Position numbers and translations under genes: made by a program. The notes below the pieces were generated by a model, which worked only from the letters and a program-made list of their open reading frames with translations, was not told where the DNA came from and did not search any database. Positions 27,497 to 35,283 of a DNA stretch of 64,000 bases are shown one piece after another; position 1 is the first letter of the stretch; each line of letters begins with the position of its first letter. The stretch is from Cupriavidus sp. P-10 (GTDB lineage Bacteria; Pseudomonadota; Gammaproteobacteria; Burkholderiales; Burkholderiaceae): NCBI RefSeq assembly GCF_003402535.2, contig NZ_AP025171.1, positions 434,001 through 498,000 of the forward strand. The letters are read 5' to 3'.

Positions 27497-28273
27497 GAAC
27501 GCGGCGCTGCAGCCGCCGATGCCGGTGATGTGCATGGACAGCCGGTCGCCGGCCTGGACCGGGATCAGCGCCGCAAGCGAGCCCGACAGGATGGCCTCGC
27601 CGGCCAGCAGCGGGATGCCGAAGCTGCCCAGCGTGTTCGCCAGCCACGCCACCGCGTCGGCGGGATGGCCGAGCGCGGCGCTGCCCAGCCCCGTGGCCAC
27701 GCATTCGCCGTTCTTCTCCAGCGTCATCGCGCACGCGGCAAGATCAAGCGCGTGCGGGCTGACACGCTCGTCGCCGAGCACGTAGACGCCGCAGGAAGCG
27801 TTGTCGGCGACTGTGTCCTCGATGCGGATGCGCCAGTCGCGGATGCGCGAGTCGACGATCTCGAAGCACGCCGCCACCGATTCGGTCGCGTCGAGCACAT
27901 CGTCGCGGGTCACGCCCGGACCACGCAGGTCGCGTCGCAGGAAGAAGGCGATTTCGCCCTCGGCGCGAGGCTGGATCAACGTGCTCGCCGGAACAGGCGT
28001 GCCCGCCGCGTAGTGCATGCTCTGCAGCAGGATGCCGAAGTCAGGCTGGTGCACGTCCAGCATCTGCTGCACGGGCTTGCTGGTCACGCCGATCTTCTTG
28101 CCGGTGATGCGGTCGCCCGCGGCGAGCCGGTGCGCGATAAAGCCCTGCTGGATGCGATAGGCATCGCTGACGTCGAGCTTGAGCCCGCGGCCGCTGAGCG
28201 GCGGCACCGGCGAGCGCGTGACGAGCGCGTGGTGAAGTTCTTGGCTGAGCGTGGCGATCTGGTCGTCGTGCAT
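27491..28273 (-). CDS. tesE: 2-hydroxy-dienoate (2-keto-4-pentenoate) hydratase
   Basis: 260 residues of the MhpD/HsaE/TesE hydratase family (FAH superfamily-related). Typical segments are DAYRIQQGFIAHRL, GKKIGVTSK, DFGILLQSMHY, PRAEGEIAF (metal-binding Glu) and GNSC-like NASCGVYVLGD. It adds water to the 2-hydroxydienoate left after hydrolysis of the ring-cleavage product, which supplies the aldolase substrate. Met at 28273 (MHDDQ) is used; the longer frame is Arg/Pro-rich. It ends in the triplicated stop and is followed by the dehydrogenase gene 60 bases later. Confidence 0.88.
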   Translation of the reverse strand: MHDDQIATLSQELHHALVTRSPVPPLSGRGLKLDVSDAYRIQQGFIAHRLAAGDRITGKKIGVTSKPVQQMLDVHQPDFGILLQSMHYAAGTPVPASTLIQPRAEGEIAFFLRRDLRGPGVTRDDVLDATESVAACFEIVDSRIRDWRIRIEDTVADNASCGVYVLGDERVSPHALDLAACAMTLEKNGECVATGLGSAALGHPADAVAWLANTLGSFGIPLLAGEAILSGSLAALIPVQAGDRLSMHITGIGGCSAAFC

Positions 28274-28330
28274 GGCGGGAATCGGGTTGCGCCGCCGCGG
28301 CGCCTGCCGCGGCAGCATGGGACAAAGCGG

Positions 28331-28354
28331 GCGTCAGAACGAGCGTCAGAACGA
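28331..28354. repeat. 12-base tandem duplication at the DUF1302 gene stop
   Basis: GCGTCAGAACGA is present twice in perfect tandem. On the minus strand it duplicates the in-frame TGA of the DUF1302 gene. Confidence 0.8.
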
Positions 28355-29917
28355 ATACTTGGCGTTGAAGGCCACGTAGTCGCGGTCTGCCAGCGGGCGG
28401 TTGGTAATGCTCGGTCCGCCGATAAACGCCGCGTAAGTCAGGTTGAGCTCCAGGTTGTTCAGGTACTTGAAGGTCACCCCCACACTGGCGCGCCGGTCGC
28501 CATAGCCCATCAGCGTGCCGAAGGCGCCGGCCACGGCCGAGCGGCCGCTGAACTGGTGCGCGTAGGTGAGTGGCACGGTCAGGTCCCAGCCATCGAACAC
28601 GTTGTTATAGGTCAGCGACCAGCCGAGCTGGAACGCCGCCGAGTTGCGCGTGTTGGTCAGCTGGCTGAAGCCCATCACCGGATCGACGCTCAGCACATGC
28701 AGGTAGGCGACTTCACCGAGCAGCGACTGCGAGTTGGCGAGGAAGGTCGGCCCCACCGAATAGATCGCGGAAAGCTGCCCCTGCAGTGCCTTGCCGCGCG
28801 AGGCGGTGGGCGAGCCGGCCACGTCCACCAGCATCGGTATGCCGTCCTTGTAGCTGACCTCGCCGGCGATGTTGGCGCCGAGCACCTGGGTGGAGAAGCT
28901 GGCGCCGGTCAGGTTGATGCCGCCGAAGAACTTCTCCTGGTATTGCAGCGTGGGGAACATCGAGGTCACCACGCTCGGGTTCTTGTCGTGGTAGCGCAGC
29001 TGGTAGAGCCCGATCTCGGTGCCTTCGAACACGCGCCAGCGCGCGCCCACGCCCCACTGTCCCCAGTCGGACGGGCGGACGTCCGGCCCGCGCGGGATGC
29101 GGAAGCCGGGCCCGATGATGAATTCCGCGCCCGGACCGACCAGGTCGCTGGTGCTGAAGTAGCTGCCCGGCGCCGACAGCTGGTTCGGCTTGAAGGTGAA
29201 CTGGTAATAGCCCATCAGGCTGAACGATGGCGTGACCTGCAGCTGCAGCGATGCCTGGGGTACCGGCAGCAGGATGTCCTTGACCTCGGCGCCCGGCACG
29301 AAGGCCTTGGTGGCATCCGCGGGCCCCTGCGCGCCCGCGATATTGGCGAAGAACAGGCTCTCGCCCCATGCCACCACCTGGTTGCCCAGCTTGAAGCTCA
29401 GCTGGGTGCCGCCGATCGGCGTGGTGCCATAGACATAGGCATCGAGCAGCTGGGCGCGATGCTCGTGGTAGTCCTGCGCCGATTCGGTGAACTGGTTGAA
29501 CGGCCCGCTGTGGTTGACCGTGAACGGCGCATTGTTCGAGTTGGTGCCGCTGTAGGCCCAGTCGTAGAACACGCTGCCGCGCAACAGCGCGCCGAAGGCG
29601 CCGTGGCGCAGGTGGGCTTCGCCCAGCAGCGACACGCGGTTGGCGATCATGTCGCCGGGCTTGAAGTTGCGGTCGCCGTCGTCGCCGTTGATATTGGCCG
29701 GGCTCAGCAGCGTGTCGCTGCGGTGGCCAGTGCGCACCGCCGCGCCGTAGGACGCGGTGACGCTGTAGTCGAGCGTGGTGTCGCGGCCGAAGTCGATGGT
29801 GTCGCCGGCTTGTGCGGCAGGCGCCAGCATCGTAGCCAGCGCCGCCAGCATGGCCGCTGCGGCGATCGGCCGCAGCCGGCTGCGGCGCTTCGCTGGGCCG
29901 CGTGGTGGTTGGTGCAT
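28346..29917 (-). CDS. Outer-membrane protein of the DUF1302 family
   Basis: 523 residues. A signal peptide (1-38, ending PAAQAG) is followed by a beta-rich body with alternating aromatic and polar residues and a C-terminal strand ending KYSF, as in outer-membrane barrels. Segments such as GNQVVAWGESLFF and the overall length fit DUF1302, proteins often encoded with degradation genes for steroids, alkyl phenols and other hydrophobic compounds; a role in uptake is inferred. AGGGGAG precedes ATG 29917. It is the first gene of a leftward operon with tesE, tesF and tesG and has an operator copy 94 bases upstream of its start. The companion DUF1329 gene is absent here. Confidence 0.82.
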   Translation of the reverse strand: MHQPPRGPAKRRSRLRPIAAAAMLAALATMLAPAAQAGDTIDFGRDTTLDYSVTASYGAAVRTGHRSDTLLSPANINGDDGDRNFKPGDMIANRVSLLGEAHLRHGAFGALLRGSVFYDWAYSGTNSNNAPFTVNHSGPFNQFTESAQDYHEHRAQLLDAYVYGTTPIGGTQLSFKLGNQVVAWGESLFFANIAGAQGPADATKAFVPGAEVKDILLPVPQASLQLQVTPSFSLMGYYQFTFKPNQLSAPGSYFSTSDLVGPGAEFIIGPGFRIPRGPDVRPSDWGQWGVGARWRVFEGTEIGLYQLRYHDKNPSVVTSMFPTLQYQEKFFGGINLTGASFSTQVLGANIAGEVSYKDGIPMLVDVAGSPTASRGKALQGQLSAIYSVGPTFLANSQSLLGEVAYLHVLSVDPVMGFSQLTNTRNSAAFQLGWSLTYNNVFDGWDLTVPLTYAHQFSGRSAVAGAFGTLMGYGDRRASVGVTFKYLNNLELNLTYAAFIGGPSITNRPLADRDYVAFNAKYSF

Positions 29918-30011
29918 GGTGGTCTCCCCTTGGTTTCGGTGGTGGTTCATGGCCTGGCACTTCGAATGGCGCGCATCTGGCCGCAAGCGTAGAGAGGGGG
30001 AGACCTGCACA

Positions 30012-30029
30012 AATCGGCAGAACGGACTA
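30012..30029 (-). promoter_or_regulatory. Catabolic operator copy A
   Basis: On the minus strand TAGTCCGTTCTGCCGATT matches 13 of 16 fixed positions of TAGTCCGNNCGGACGATG. It is oriented toward the DUF1302-tesEFG operon, 94 bases before its start codon. Confidence 0.6.
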
Positions 30030-30039
30030 GGCGGTTTCC

Positions 30040-30831
30040 CTACATGGCGTGGTTGAGCGATGCCGCGTCGAGAAAGGCCGGGCGCTCGCCACCGCCATCG
30101 ATCACGAGGTTGGCACCGGACACGTACGACGCCTGCGGCGAGGCCAGGAACAGGCACGCGCTGGCAATGTCGTCCGGTTGCGCGAGGCGGCCCAGCGGCA
30201 CCGTTGCCGCCATCGCGCGCAGTGCCCCGGGATCGCCATAGTGCTGGTCGCGCGAGGTGTCGGTCAGCACCACGCCCGGGCTGACCGCGGCAACGCGCAC
30301 GCGCGGCGCCCATTCCACCGCGAGGGTGCGCACCGCGTTGAGGATGCCGGCCTTGGCGGCGCCATAGGCCGCGGTGCCGGGCGATGGCCGCAGCGCGCTG
30401 ACGCTGCCGACGAACAACTGCGTGCCGCCGCCGGGCTGCTGCTGCATCCGGGCATTGACCCGTTGCGCCAGTTGCAGCGGCGCCACCAGGTTGAGCCGGA
30501 TCACCGATTCCAGCAGCCGTGGCGAGGCATCGGCGACCAGCGCGTACGGCGCGCCGCCGGCGTTGTGGATCACGACGTCGAGCGCGGGGCTGGCCTGTGC
30601 AATCTCCGCCAGCATGGCATCGGCCTGTCCGAGGTCGCGGATATCCGCGGCGATGAAGCGGGCGCTGCGCCCGCTTGCGCATGGCAGCTCGCCGTCATTT
30701 GCGGGCGCGGTGCGCCCGCACACGAAGACCTGCGCGCCGGCGCGCAGGAAAGCCTCGCTGATGGCGCGGCCGATGCCGCGCATGCCGCCGGTCACCAGCA
30801 CGGCCTGGCCGGTGTAGTCGAATCCTGTCAT
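30040..30831 (-). CDS. SDR-family oxidoreductase
   Basis: 263 residues, classical short-chain dehydrogenase. The cofactor loop is TGGMRGIG, the structural motif HNAG (variant of NNAG), and the catalytic triad Ser in GSVSALRP with Y-x3-K in YGAAK. It ends with the usual DGGG segment. It is a probable NAD(P)-dependent alcohol/ketone oxidoreductase of the steroid pathway; the substrate cannot be read from the sequence. AGGGGA precedes ATG 30831. It is divergent from the hydrolase operon across a 165-base promoter region with operator copy B. Confidence 0.85.
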   Translation of the reverse strand: MTGFDYTGQAVLVTGGMRGIGRAISEAFLRAGAQVFVCGRTAPANDGELPCASGRSARFIAADIRDLGQADAMLAEIAQASPALDVVIHNAGGAPYALVADASPRLLESVIRLNLVAPLQLAQRVNARMQQQPGGGTQLFVGSVSALRPSPGTAAYGAAKAGILNAVRTLAVEWAPRVRVAAVSPGVVLTDTSRDQHYGDPGALRAMAATVPLGRLAQPDDIASACLFLASPQASYVSGANLVIDGGGERPAFLDAASLNHAM

Positions 30832-30886
30832 TGGGGTCCCCTGATGCGTGGAGGGCCCATCGTAGGAGAAGTGGCCGGATCGCTCG

Positions 30887-30904
30887 TAGTCCGAATGAAC
30901 GATG
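30887..30904 (+). promoter_or_regulatory. Catabolic operator copy B
   Basis: TAGTCCGAATGAACGATG, 14 of 16 fixed positions, oriented toward the hydrolase-SDR-isomerase operon and 92 bases before its start. It also lies 55 bases upstream of the divergent SDR start. Downstream, two near-direct repeats (AACTCGCTGGAAA at 30927-30939 and AACTTCGCTGGAAA at 30951-30964) may be additional elements. Confidence 0.65.
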
Positions 30905-30996
30905 CCCGGCAGGCCGGTGCTGCGCAAACTCGCTGGAAAATATCGCTCGCAACTTCGCTGGAAACCTTGCTGGCAAATCACACGGGAGACGCCCTC

Positions 30997-31869
30997 ATGT
31001 CCGCTACGCCGCAGCAAATGCCTTCATCCCTGCATCCGAACCTGCCCGTGGGGCGCTTCATCACCACCTCCGGGGGCCTGCGGCTGCACTGCCTGGATGC
31101 CGGCAGCGGCGAACCCGTGGTCTTTATCCATGGCAGCGGGCCGGGCGCGAGCGGGCACAGCAACTTCCGCTTCAACGTGCCGGCCTTCGCCGCGGCGGGT
31201 TTCCGTACGGTGGTGGTGGACCTGCCCGGGTACGGGTTGTCGTCGAAGCCGGACGACGTCGAATACACGCTGGATTTCTTCGTCGCCGCGCTGCGCGAGC
31301 AGTTGCTGGCACTGGAACTGCCGCGCTGCGTGCTGGTCGGCAATTCGCTCGGGGGCGCGATCGCGCTGCAGTACGCGCTGGATTATCCCGACCATGTGAG
31401 CCGGCTGGTGATGATGGCCCCGGGCGGCGTGGAAGAGCGCGAGACCTACTTCCAGATGGAAGGCATCCAGCGCATGGTGTCGCTGTTCACCGGCGGGCAT
31501 ATGAACCCGGAAACCATGCGCCAGCTGCTGCAGTTGCTGGTGCATGACGCAAGCCTCGTCACCGACGCGCTGGTGGATGAGCGCATGGCGGTGTGCCGCG
31601 AGCAGCCGCGCGAGGTGCTGGCCACCATGAAGGTGCCCAACCTGACCGCGCGGCTGGGCGAGATCCGCTGCCCGGTGTTGGGCTTCTGGGGCACCGAAGA
31701 CCAGTTCAATCCCGCCGCCGGCGCGATGAAGTTCCTCGGCGGCTGCGCCGATGCGCGCTTTGTCATGATCAACCGTTGCGGCCACTGGGTGATGGTCGAG
31801 CACGCCGCGTATTTCAATCGCGAATGCCTCGGCTTCCTGGCCGATACCGCACAGGCCGGCGCGGCATAA
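30997..31869 (+). CDS. tesD: Meta-cleavage product C-C hydrolase (TesD/HsaD/BphD-like)
   Basis: 290 residues, alpha/beta hydrolase. The oxyanion segment HGSGPGASGHSNF is diagnostic of the carbon-carbon bond hydrolases that split vinylogous 1,5-diketones produced by extradiol ring cleavage. The nucleophile elbow is GNSLGG, the acid lies in GTEDQF, and the catalytic His is in NRCGHW. In steroid degraders the enzyme releases the hydroxyhexadienoate that feeds the hydratase encoded at 27491-28273. GGGAG precedes ATG 30997. It is the first gene of a rightward operon with an SDR, a ketosteroid isomerase and a TetR gene. Confidence 0.85.
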   Translation: MSATPQQMPSSLHPNLPVGRFITTSGGLRLHCLDAGSGEPVVFIHGSGPGASGHSNFRFNVPAFAAAGFRTVVVDLPGYGLSSKPDDVEYTLDFFVAALREQLLALELPRCVLVGNSLGGAIALQYALDYPDHVSRLVMMAPGGVEERETYFQMEGIQRMVSLFTGGHMNPETMRQLLQLLVHDASLVTDALVDERMAVCREQPREVLATMKVPNLTARLGEIRCPVLGFWGTEDQFNPAAGAMKFLGGCADARFVMINRCGHWVMVEHAAYFNRECLGFLADTAQAGAA

Positions 31870-31910
31870 TTGATCGCGCATGCCCCTACAACGACAATTC
31901 AGGAGACATC

Positions 31911-32696
31911 ATGGAATACCCGTATAGCCTGTTCGACCTGCGCGGCAAGGTGGCCGCCATCACCGGCGCCGCGCGCGGCATCGGCGCGGAAACCGCCCGT
32001 GTGCTGGCCGCCGCGGGCGCGAAGGTCGCCGTGCTCGATGTGCTTGAAGCGGACGGCAAGGCCACCGCCGAGGCCATCTGTGGCGCGGGCGGCGAGGCCG
32101 CGTTCTGGAAGTTCGACGTCACCAGCGAAAGCGAGGTGGCGCGCGTGTTCGACGAAATTGCTGCCCGCTTTGGCGGCCTCGGCATCCTGGTGAACAACGC
32201 CGGCATCGAAGGCACGAACGAGCCCACCCACCAGGTGACGCTGGAGCAATGGCAGCAGGTGATGGCGGTCAACGTGACGGGCACGTTCCTGTGCACCAAG
32301 CATGCCATCGCGCACCTGGAGCGCGCCGGTGGGGGTGCCATTGTCAACGTATCGTCGATGTACGGCATTGCCGCGGGGCCGGACGTGCCGCCCTACCATG
32401 CATCCAAGGCCGCGGTGCGAATGATGGCCAAGACCGACGCCATGCTTTATGCGGCCAAGGGCATCCGCGCCAACTCTATCCATCCGGGCTATATCCGCAC
32501 GCCGATGCTTGAACACGTGGCGCAGGCCTCGGGGCAGGGCGAGGCGCTGTTCGACTACCTTGGCGGGCTGACGCCGGTCGGCAAGGTGGGGCAGCCGCGC
32601 GATATCGCGGCGGGCATCCTTTTCCTGGTATCCGACGCCGCGCGCTACATGACCGGCGCCGAACTGGTGATCGATGGCGGCTACACCGCGCGCTGA
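31911..32696 (+). CDS. SDR-family oxidoreductase, hydroxysteroid dehydrogenase-like
   Basis: 261 residues, classical SDR: TGAARGIG cofactor loop, NNAG, catalytic Ser in VSSMYGIAAG, Y-x3-K in YHASK, end motif DGGY. The context (hydrolase upstream, ketosteroid isomerase 17 bases downstream) suggests oxidation of a steroid alcohol such as the 3-hydroxyl, giving the substrate of the isomerase; this is inference. AGGAGA precedes ATG 31911. Confidence 0.85.
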   Translation: MEYPYSLFDLRGKVAAITGAARGIGAETARVLAAAGAKVAVLDVLEADGKATAEAICGAGGEAAFWKFDVTSESEVARVFDEIAARFGGLGILVNNAGIEGTNEPTHQVTLEQWQQVMAVNVTGTFLCTKHAIAHLERAGGGAIVNVSSMYGIAAGPDVPPYHASKAAVRMMAKTDAMLYAAKGIRANSIHPGYIRTPMLEHVAQASGQGEALFDYLGGLTPVGKVGQPRDIAAGILFLVSDAARYMTGAELVIDGGYTAR

Positions 32697-32713
32697 CGGA
32701 CAAGGAGAGCACC

Positions 32714-33091
32714 ATGCCCGATAGCGCCGCGATGAAAGCCACGCTGCTTGCCTATGTCGAACGCTTCAATGCCGGCGATGCCGAGGGCGTCGCCGCGCTC
32801 TACGCGGACGATGCCACGGTGGAGGATCCGGTCGGGGCGCAGCCGCTTGCCGGCAAGCCGGCCATCCTCGCCTTCTACCAGCACGCCACCTCGCGCGGCG
32901 CGCGCCTGGAGGTGGTAACGCCGCCGCGCGGTTCGCACGGCAACGCCGCCGCGCTGACCTTTGCGGTGCATGCGCGGCTGGAAGGTCGGCCGGCACGGAT
33001 CGACGTGACCGACATCATGACGTTCGGCGCTGACGGGCGCATCCAGGGCATGCGCGCCCACTGGGGGCCGGACGACGTTCATTTCCTGTAA
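32714..33091 (+). CDS. ksi: Steroid delta-isomerase (ketosteroid isomerase)
   Basis: 125 residues, the same size as the Comamonas testosteroni enzyme. The segment FNAGDAEGVAALYADDATVE continues into DPVG exactly as in that family, placing Tyr14 and Asp38 at the catalytic positions. The second acid is Asp100 in VTDIMTF, one residue off the Comamonas Asp99. The enzyme moves the C5-C6 double bond of 3-oxo-delta5 steroids into conjugation, in the cytoplasm. This is the clearest single marker that the region handles steroids. AAGGAG precedes ATG 32714; it lies in an operon with the SDR and hydrolase. Confidence 0.9.
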   Translation: MPDSAAMKATLLAYVERFNAGDAEGVAALYADDATVEDPVGAQPLAGKPAILAFYQHATSRGARLEVVTPPRGSHGNAAALTFAVHARLEGRPARIDVTDIMTFGADGRIQGMRAHWGPDDVHFL

Positions 33092-33100
33092 GGCAACCGC

Positions 33101-33127
33101 CCTCAACCGCATCAACCGCATCAACCG
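33101..33127. repeat. 9-base tandem repeat between ksi and the TetR gene
   Basis: CCTCAACCG followed by CATCAACCG twice, three units in the short gap after the isomerase stop. Confidence 0.6.
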
Positions 33128-33141
33128 CACCGGTCCCGGCC

Positions 33142-33771
33142 ATGGTCAGGCGTAGCCGCGACGATGCCGTCGCCACGCGCGAGCGCATCCTGGCCAGCGC
33201 GCAGCAGCTGATGCACCAGCGTGGCGTGCATTGCGTCACGCTGGAGGATGTGGCCCGCGCCATCGGCATGACGCGCGGGGCGGTGTATGCGCATTTCCGC
33301 TCACGCGCGGCGCTGCTCGGTGCGCTGCTGTCGTGCGCGGAGGCGGATCTTGCCGAGCGGCTTGCACCGATGGGCCCGATTGGCGCCGGCGAGGCGCCGG
33401 CGGCGCTGGAGCCGGGGCTGGCCGCGCTGCTCGATGGTGACGGCATCGCGCGCCATGTCAGCCTGCTGGCGTTCCTGCTGCAACACAAGTGCGGCGCTGA
33501 CTGTGAGCTGTGCCCGTTGCGGGCGCGCGTGCTGCGGGACATCGATGCGCTGCGCGACACGCTGGCGGCCCGGATGCCGACGCCCGCGCTGGCTGGGCTG
33601 CTGGTTGCGCATCTGTGGGGCTTGCTGAGCGCCCATGCGCTGCAGCTGGCGCCGTCGGGATTATCCGGATGCGCGGCCTCGCTCGCGCGGCTGTATGCGG
33701 CGCCGGGTATGCAACGCGGTGCATCGCCGGATGGCGCGGCTGGCCCGGCCTTTCCCCGGGATACCACCTAG
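33142..33771 (+). CDS. TetR/AcrR-family regulator with a Cys cluster
   Basis: 209 residues. The N-terminal helix-turn-helix is typical (TRERILASAQQLMHQRG, then DVARAIGMTRGAVYAHFRS), and the C-terminal ligand domain is AcrR-like in length. Around residue 115-123 there is KCGADCELC, a C-x3-C-x2-C cluster unusual for this family, which might bind metal or sense redox state. It is the last gene of the hydrolase-SDR-isomerase operon, so it probably represses a local promoter in response to a pathway metabolite. Its stop codon overlaps operator copy C. Confidence 0.8.
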   Translation: MVRRSRDDAVATRERILASAQQLMHQRGVHCVTLEDVARAIGMTRGAVYAHFRSRAALLGALLSCAEADLAERLAPMGPIGAGEAPAALEPGLAALLDGDGIARHVSLLAFLLQHKCGADCELCPLRARVLRDIDALRDTLAARMPTPALAGLLVAHLWGLLSAHALQLAPSGLSGCAASLARLYAAPGMQRGASPDGAAGPAFPRDTT

Positions 33772-33786
33772 TCTGCTCGGACGAAG
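33769..33786 (+). promoter_or_regulatory. Catabolic operator copy C
   Basis: TAGTCTGCTCGGACGAAG, 14 of 16 fixed positions; its first three bases are the stop codon of the TetR gene. It is oriented toward the small exported-protein gene, 66 bases before that start. Confidence 0.65.
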
Positions 33787-33852
33787 AGCCGGCGGCCGGC
33801 GCCGCCTACGATGCTGTCAAAGGACCCGGAAAGGGTGCGGAGGAGACAGCGA

Positions 33853-34074
33853 ATGAAGCGGCTCGGATTGCGTTGGGCGGCTGGGCTGGCCGCGGTGGGG
33901 GCTGGCTTTGGCGTGGCCTGGGTGCTTGCCGGCGGCAACGGCGTTGCCGTGGCGTACGGCGGTCACGATGATGTCCGTGCCGCCGACACGGCTCCGGATG
34001 GGTGTGATGCTGCCTGCGTGCGTAGCCGCGGTGTCGCGGCCATGGTGGTACTTAGCCAGCGCCCGCCGCAATGA
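33853..34074 (+). CDS. Small membrane or exported protein, unknown
   Basis: 73 residues. One hydrophobic segment (residues 8-33, including AAGLAAVGAGFGVAWVLAGG) follows a basic start (MKRLGLR), then a short polar part with two Cys (GCDAACVRS). It could be a secreted peptide or a single-helix membrane protein. ATG 33853 has a strong GGAGGAG upstream (about 33838-33845), and an operator copy lies just before it, so it is likely expressed with the steroid genes. I do not recognise the family. Confidence 0.5.
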   Translation: MKRLGLRWAAGLAAVGAGFGVAWVLAGGNGVAVAYGGHDDVRAADTAPDGCDAACVRSRGVAAMVVLSQRPPQ

Positions 34075-34104
34075 TGGCGGCGGGGTTGCCTGCCACGCTA
34101 TCGG

Positions 34105-34575
34105 TCAGCGCTGGCGCTGCGCGTGCAGCGCTTCGGCACGCGCCTTGACATCTCTTGCTACCTGGTCGAAGCCCTGTTTCACCCAGGCGCCGTGTTCGCG
34201 CATGATGGTTTCGGCGTTCAGACCCAGGAACAGGTCGGTGGTGAAGTAGCGGGTGCGGGCGGGGGCGATCGCTTCGATGTACTGGTCGCGGCGGGCGGCG
34301 TCCTTGTTTTCGTCCGTGGGACGTTGCTCCCATGACAGCAGGCGTTCTGGCTCCCACGCCACGAGGTACTCATTGACCGGGATGATCTGGTCGGTGCCGG
34401 GGATGCGGACTTGCATGTGGACCATGTCGCCTAGCGTGGCTGTCGTTTCCAGGCCGGGGCAGAAGGTGTTCCATTCGGCGTAGCGCGGGAAGTCGGTCAG
34501 GACTTCCCATACCAGGGAGGCGGGGGCATCGATTTCCACGGTGATCGAGGTGACGAGGTTTTCGGGCTTGGCCAT
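34105..34575 (-). CDS. SRPBCC (START-like) family protein
   Basis: 156 residues. The pattern ITVEIDAPASLVWEVLTDF with RYAEWNTFCPG is the start of the SRPBCC/polyketide-cyclase fold, a helix-grip cavity for hydrophobic ligands. Length and single-domain layout fit. A role in binding or handling steroid intermediates is plausible from context only. ATG 34575 is preceded by AAAGGAG; an in-frame ATG at 34593 lies upstream of that ribosome binding site and is rejected. It faces the small exported-protein gene. Confidence 0.82.
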   Translation of the reverse strand: MAKPENLVTSITVEIDAPASLVWEVLTDFPRYAEWNTFCPGLETTATLGDMVHMQVRIPGTDQIIPVNEYLVAWEPERLLSWEQRPTDENKDAARRDQYIEAIAPARTRYFTTDLFLGLNAETIMREHGAWVKQGFDQVARDVKARAEALHAQRQR

Positions 34576-34653
34576 GTTGTTGTCTCCTTTCATTCCTTGA
34601 TTGGAAGTACAACACTAGGGCGGGGCTGTGGGGGGCGCATACCCTGAATGGAC

Positions 34654-34671
34654 GAGTCCGGGCGGACGATG
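34654..34671 (+). promoter_or_regulatory. Catabolic operator copy D
   Basis: GAGTCCGGGCGGACGATG, 15 of 16 fixed positions, with a perfect GTCCG-GG-CGGAC core. It lies 78 bases upstream of the SRPBCC start but its asymmetric flanks point rightward, toward the terminator at 34738-34771. Confidence 0.7.
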
Positions 34672-34771
34672 ATGGGTTGGCGTTGCTGCGGGATACTGCG
34701 GGTATGCTCCGCGAGTCTCCAGATGCTGTGAGCTTGGTGCCGGCCTGGGGGTGATGGTCGGCATTTTTTTT
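34672..34771 (+). ncRNA. Candidate small RNA driven by operator D
   Basis: About 100 bases lie between a rightward operator copy and an intrinsic terminator, with no open reading frame that has a ribosome binding site. The pairing of regulated promoter and terminator suggests a small transcript. No family recognised; exact ends unknown. Confidence 0.3.
34738..34771 (+). terminator. Intrinsic terminator in the intergenic region
   Basis: TGCCGGCC (34738-34745) pairs with GGTCGGCA (34756-34763), eight pairs with one G-T, and is followed directly by eight T. No rightward protein gene ends shortly before it; the nearest, ending at 34074, is more than 650 bases away. Confidence 0.65.
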
Positions 34772-34822
34772 GTTGGTTAGGGCTGCGGCTGGGCATCTGG
34801 TGGATATTTGATATTCCCGGTT

Positions 34823-34868
34823 CCGCCCTGAAGGGCGGGTAACTCTTTGTCCGAGCGACAAAGAGTCA
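34823..34868. repeat. Paired hairpins
   Basis: CCGCCC-TGAA-GGGCGG (34823-34838) is followed immediately by ACTCTTTGTC-CGAGC-GACAAAGAGT (34842-34866), a perfect 10-bp stem. This looks like a dispersed non-coding element; only one copy is present in the window. Confidence 0.5.
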
Positions 34869-35184
34869 CCAGAAAGCGCGTTTACTGTCCTGGGCGGACG
34901 GCCACTCTTATCGTAGTGTGCAAGAGCTTTCGTACGGGGTTTGGCTTCCTCACAAAGCAAGACTGCCTGCCGCAGTGGTGCACCACTGTGGCAGGGATAG
35001 ACATGCTGGTTGAACGAGCCCAGAGGGTTAGTGGTCCCTGCTATGGGGGTCAACGCAGGGACGCCTATGGCTGCGCTGCGCGCCGGCAGCATCTCAAGTC
35101 GGGCAACCGGGCACGGAGCGTCGCTGCGCTCGCTTGGCGCTATCGCCGGCTAGCCAGCAATCCTTTCCGTGCCCGCTTGCTTGC

Positions 35185-35212
35185 TCCCCTCTCCCGCTTG
35201 CGGGAGAGGGGC
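35185..35212. repeat. REP-like palindrome, copy 2, with conserved tail
   Basis: The arms CCCCTCTCCCGC and GCGGGAGAGGGG flank TT. The tail that follows (GGGGGAGAGGGC, GGCGC, then AGTGCCGCGC up to about 35250) is shared with copy 4 at 50 kb, so the repeat unit is about 75 bases in these two cases. It lies 70 bases past the stop of the LuxR gene. Confidence 0.8.
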
Positions 35213-35283
35213 GGGGGAGAGGGCTGGCGCTGCCACGGAGTGCCGCGCGGCACCCCGCGAAGCGGGTCTTCCCGGGCGCCGCC

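Larger units (their letters stand above)
34576..35283. other. Long intergenic region with operator, candidate sRNA and repeats
   Basis: 708 bases without a convincing protein gene and with visibly lower GC than the coding flanks. It contains operator copy D (34654-34671), an intrinsic-terminator-like hairpin at 34738-34771, a hairpin pair at 34823-34868, and a REP-like palindrome with its conserved tail (35185-35235). Open frames crossing it have no ribosome binding sites. Confidence 0.6.

Noticed and set aside
29918..30682. N-terminal extension of the DUF1302 protein across 30 kb
   Set aside because: It runs through the SDR gene on the same strand in another frame; a signal peptide begins at 29917 with a good ribosome binding site.
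34576..34593. ATG 34593 as start of the SRPBCC gene
   Set aside because: It precedes the AAAGGAG ribosome binding site that serves ATG 34575.
34823..34868. CRISPR-like repeat
   Set aside because: It is a single pair of hairpins without repeated spacing; no other array-like pattern was found in the window.
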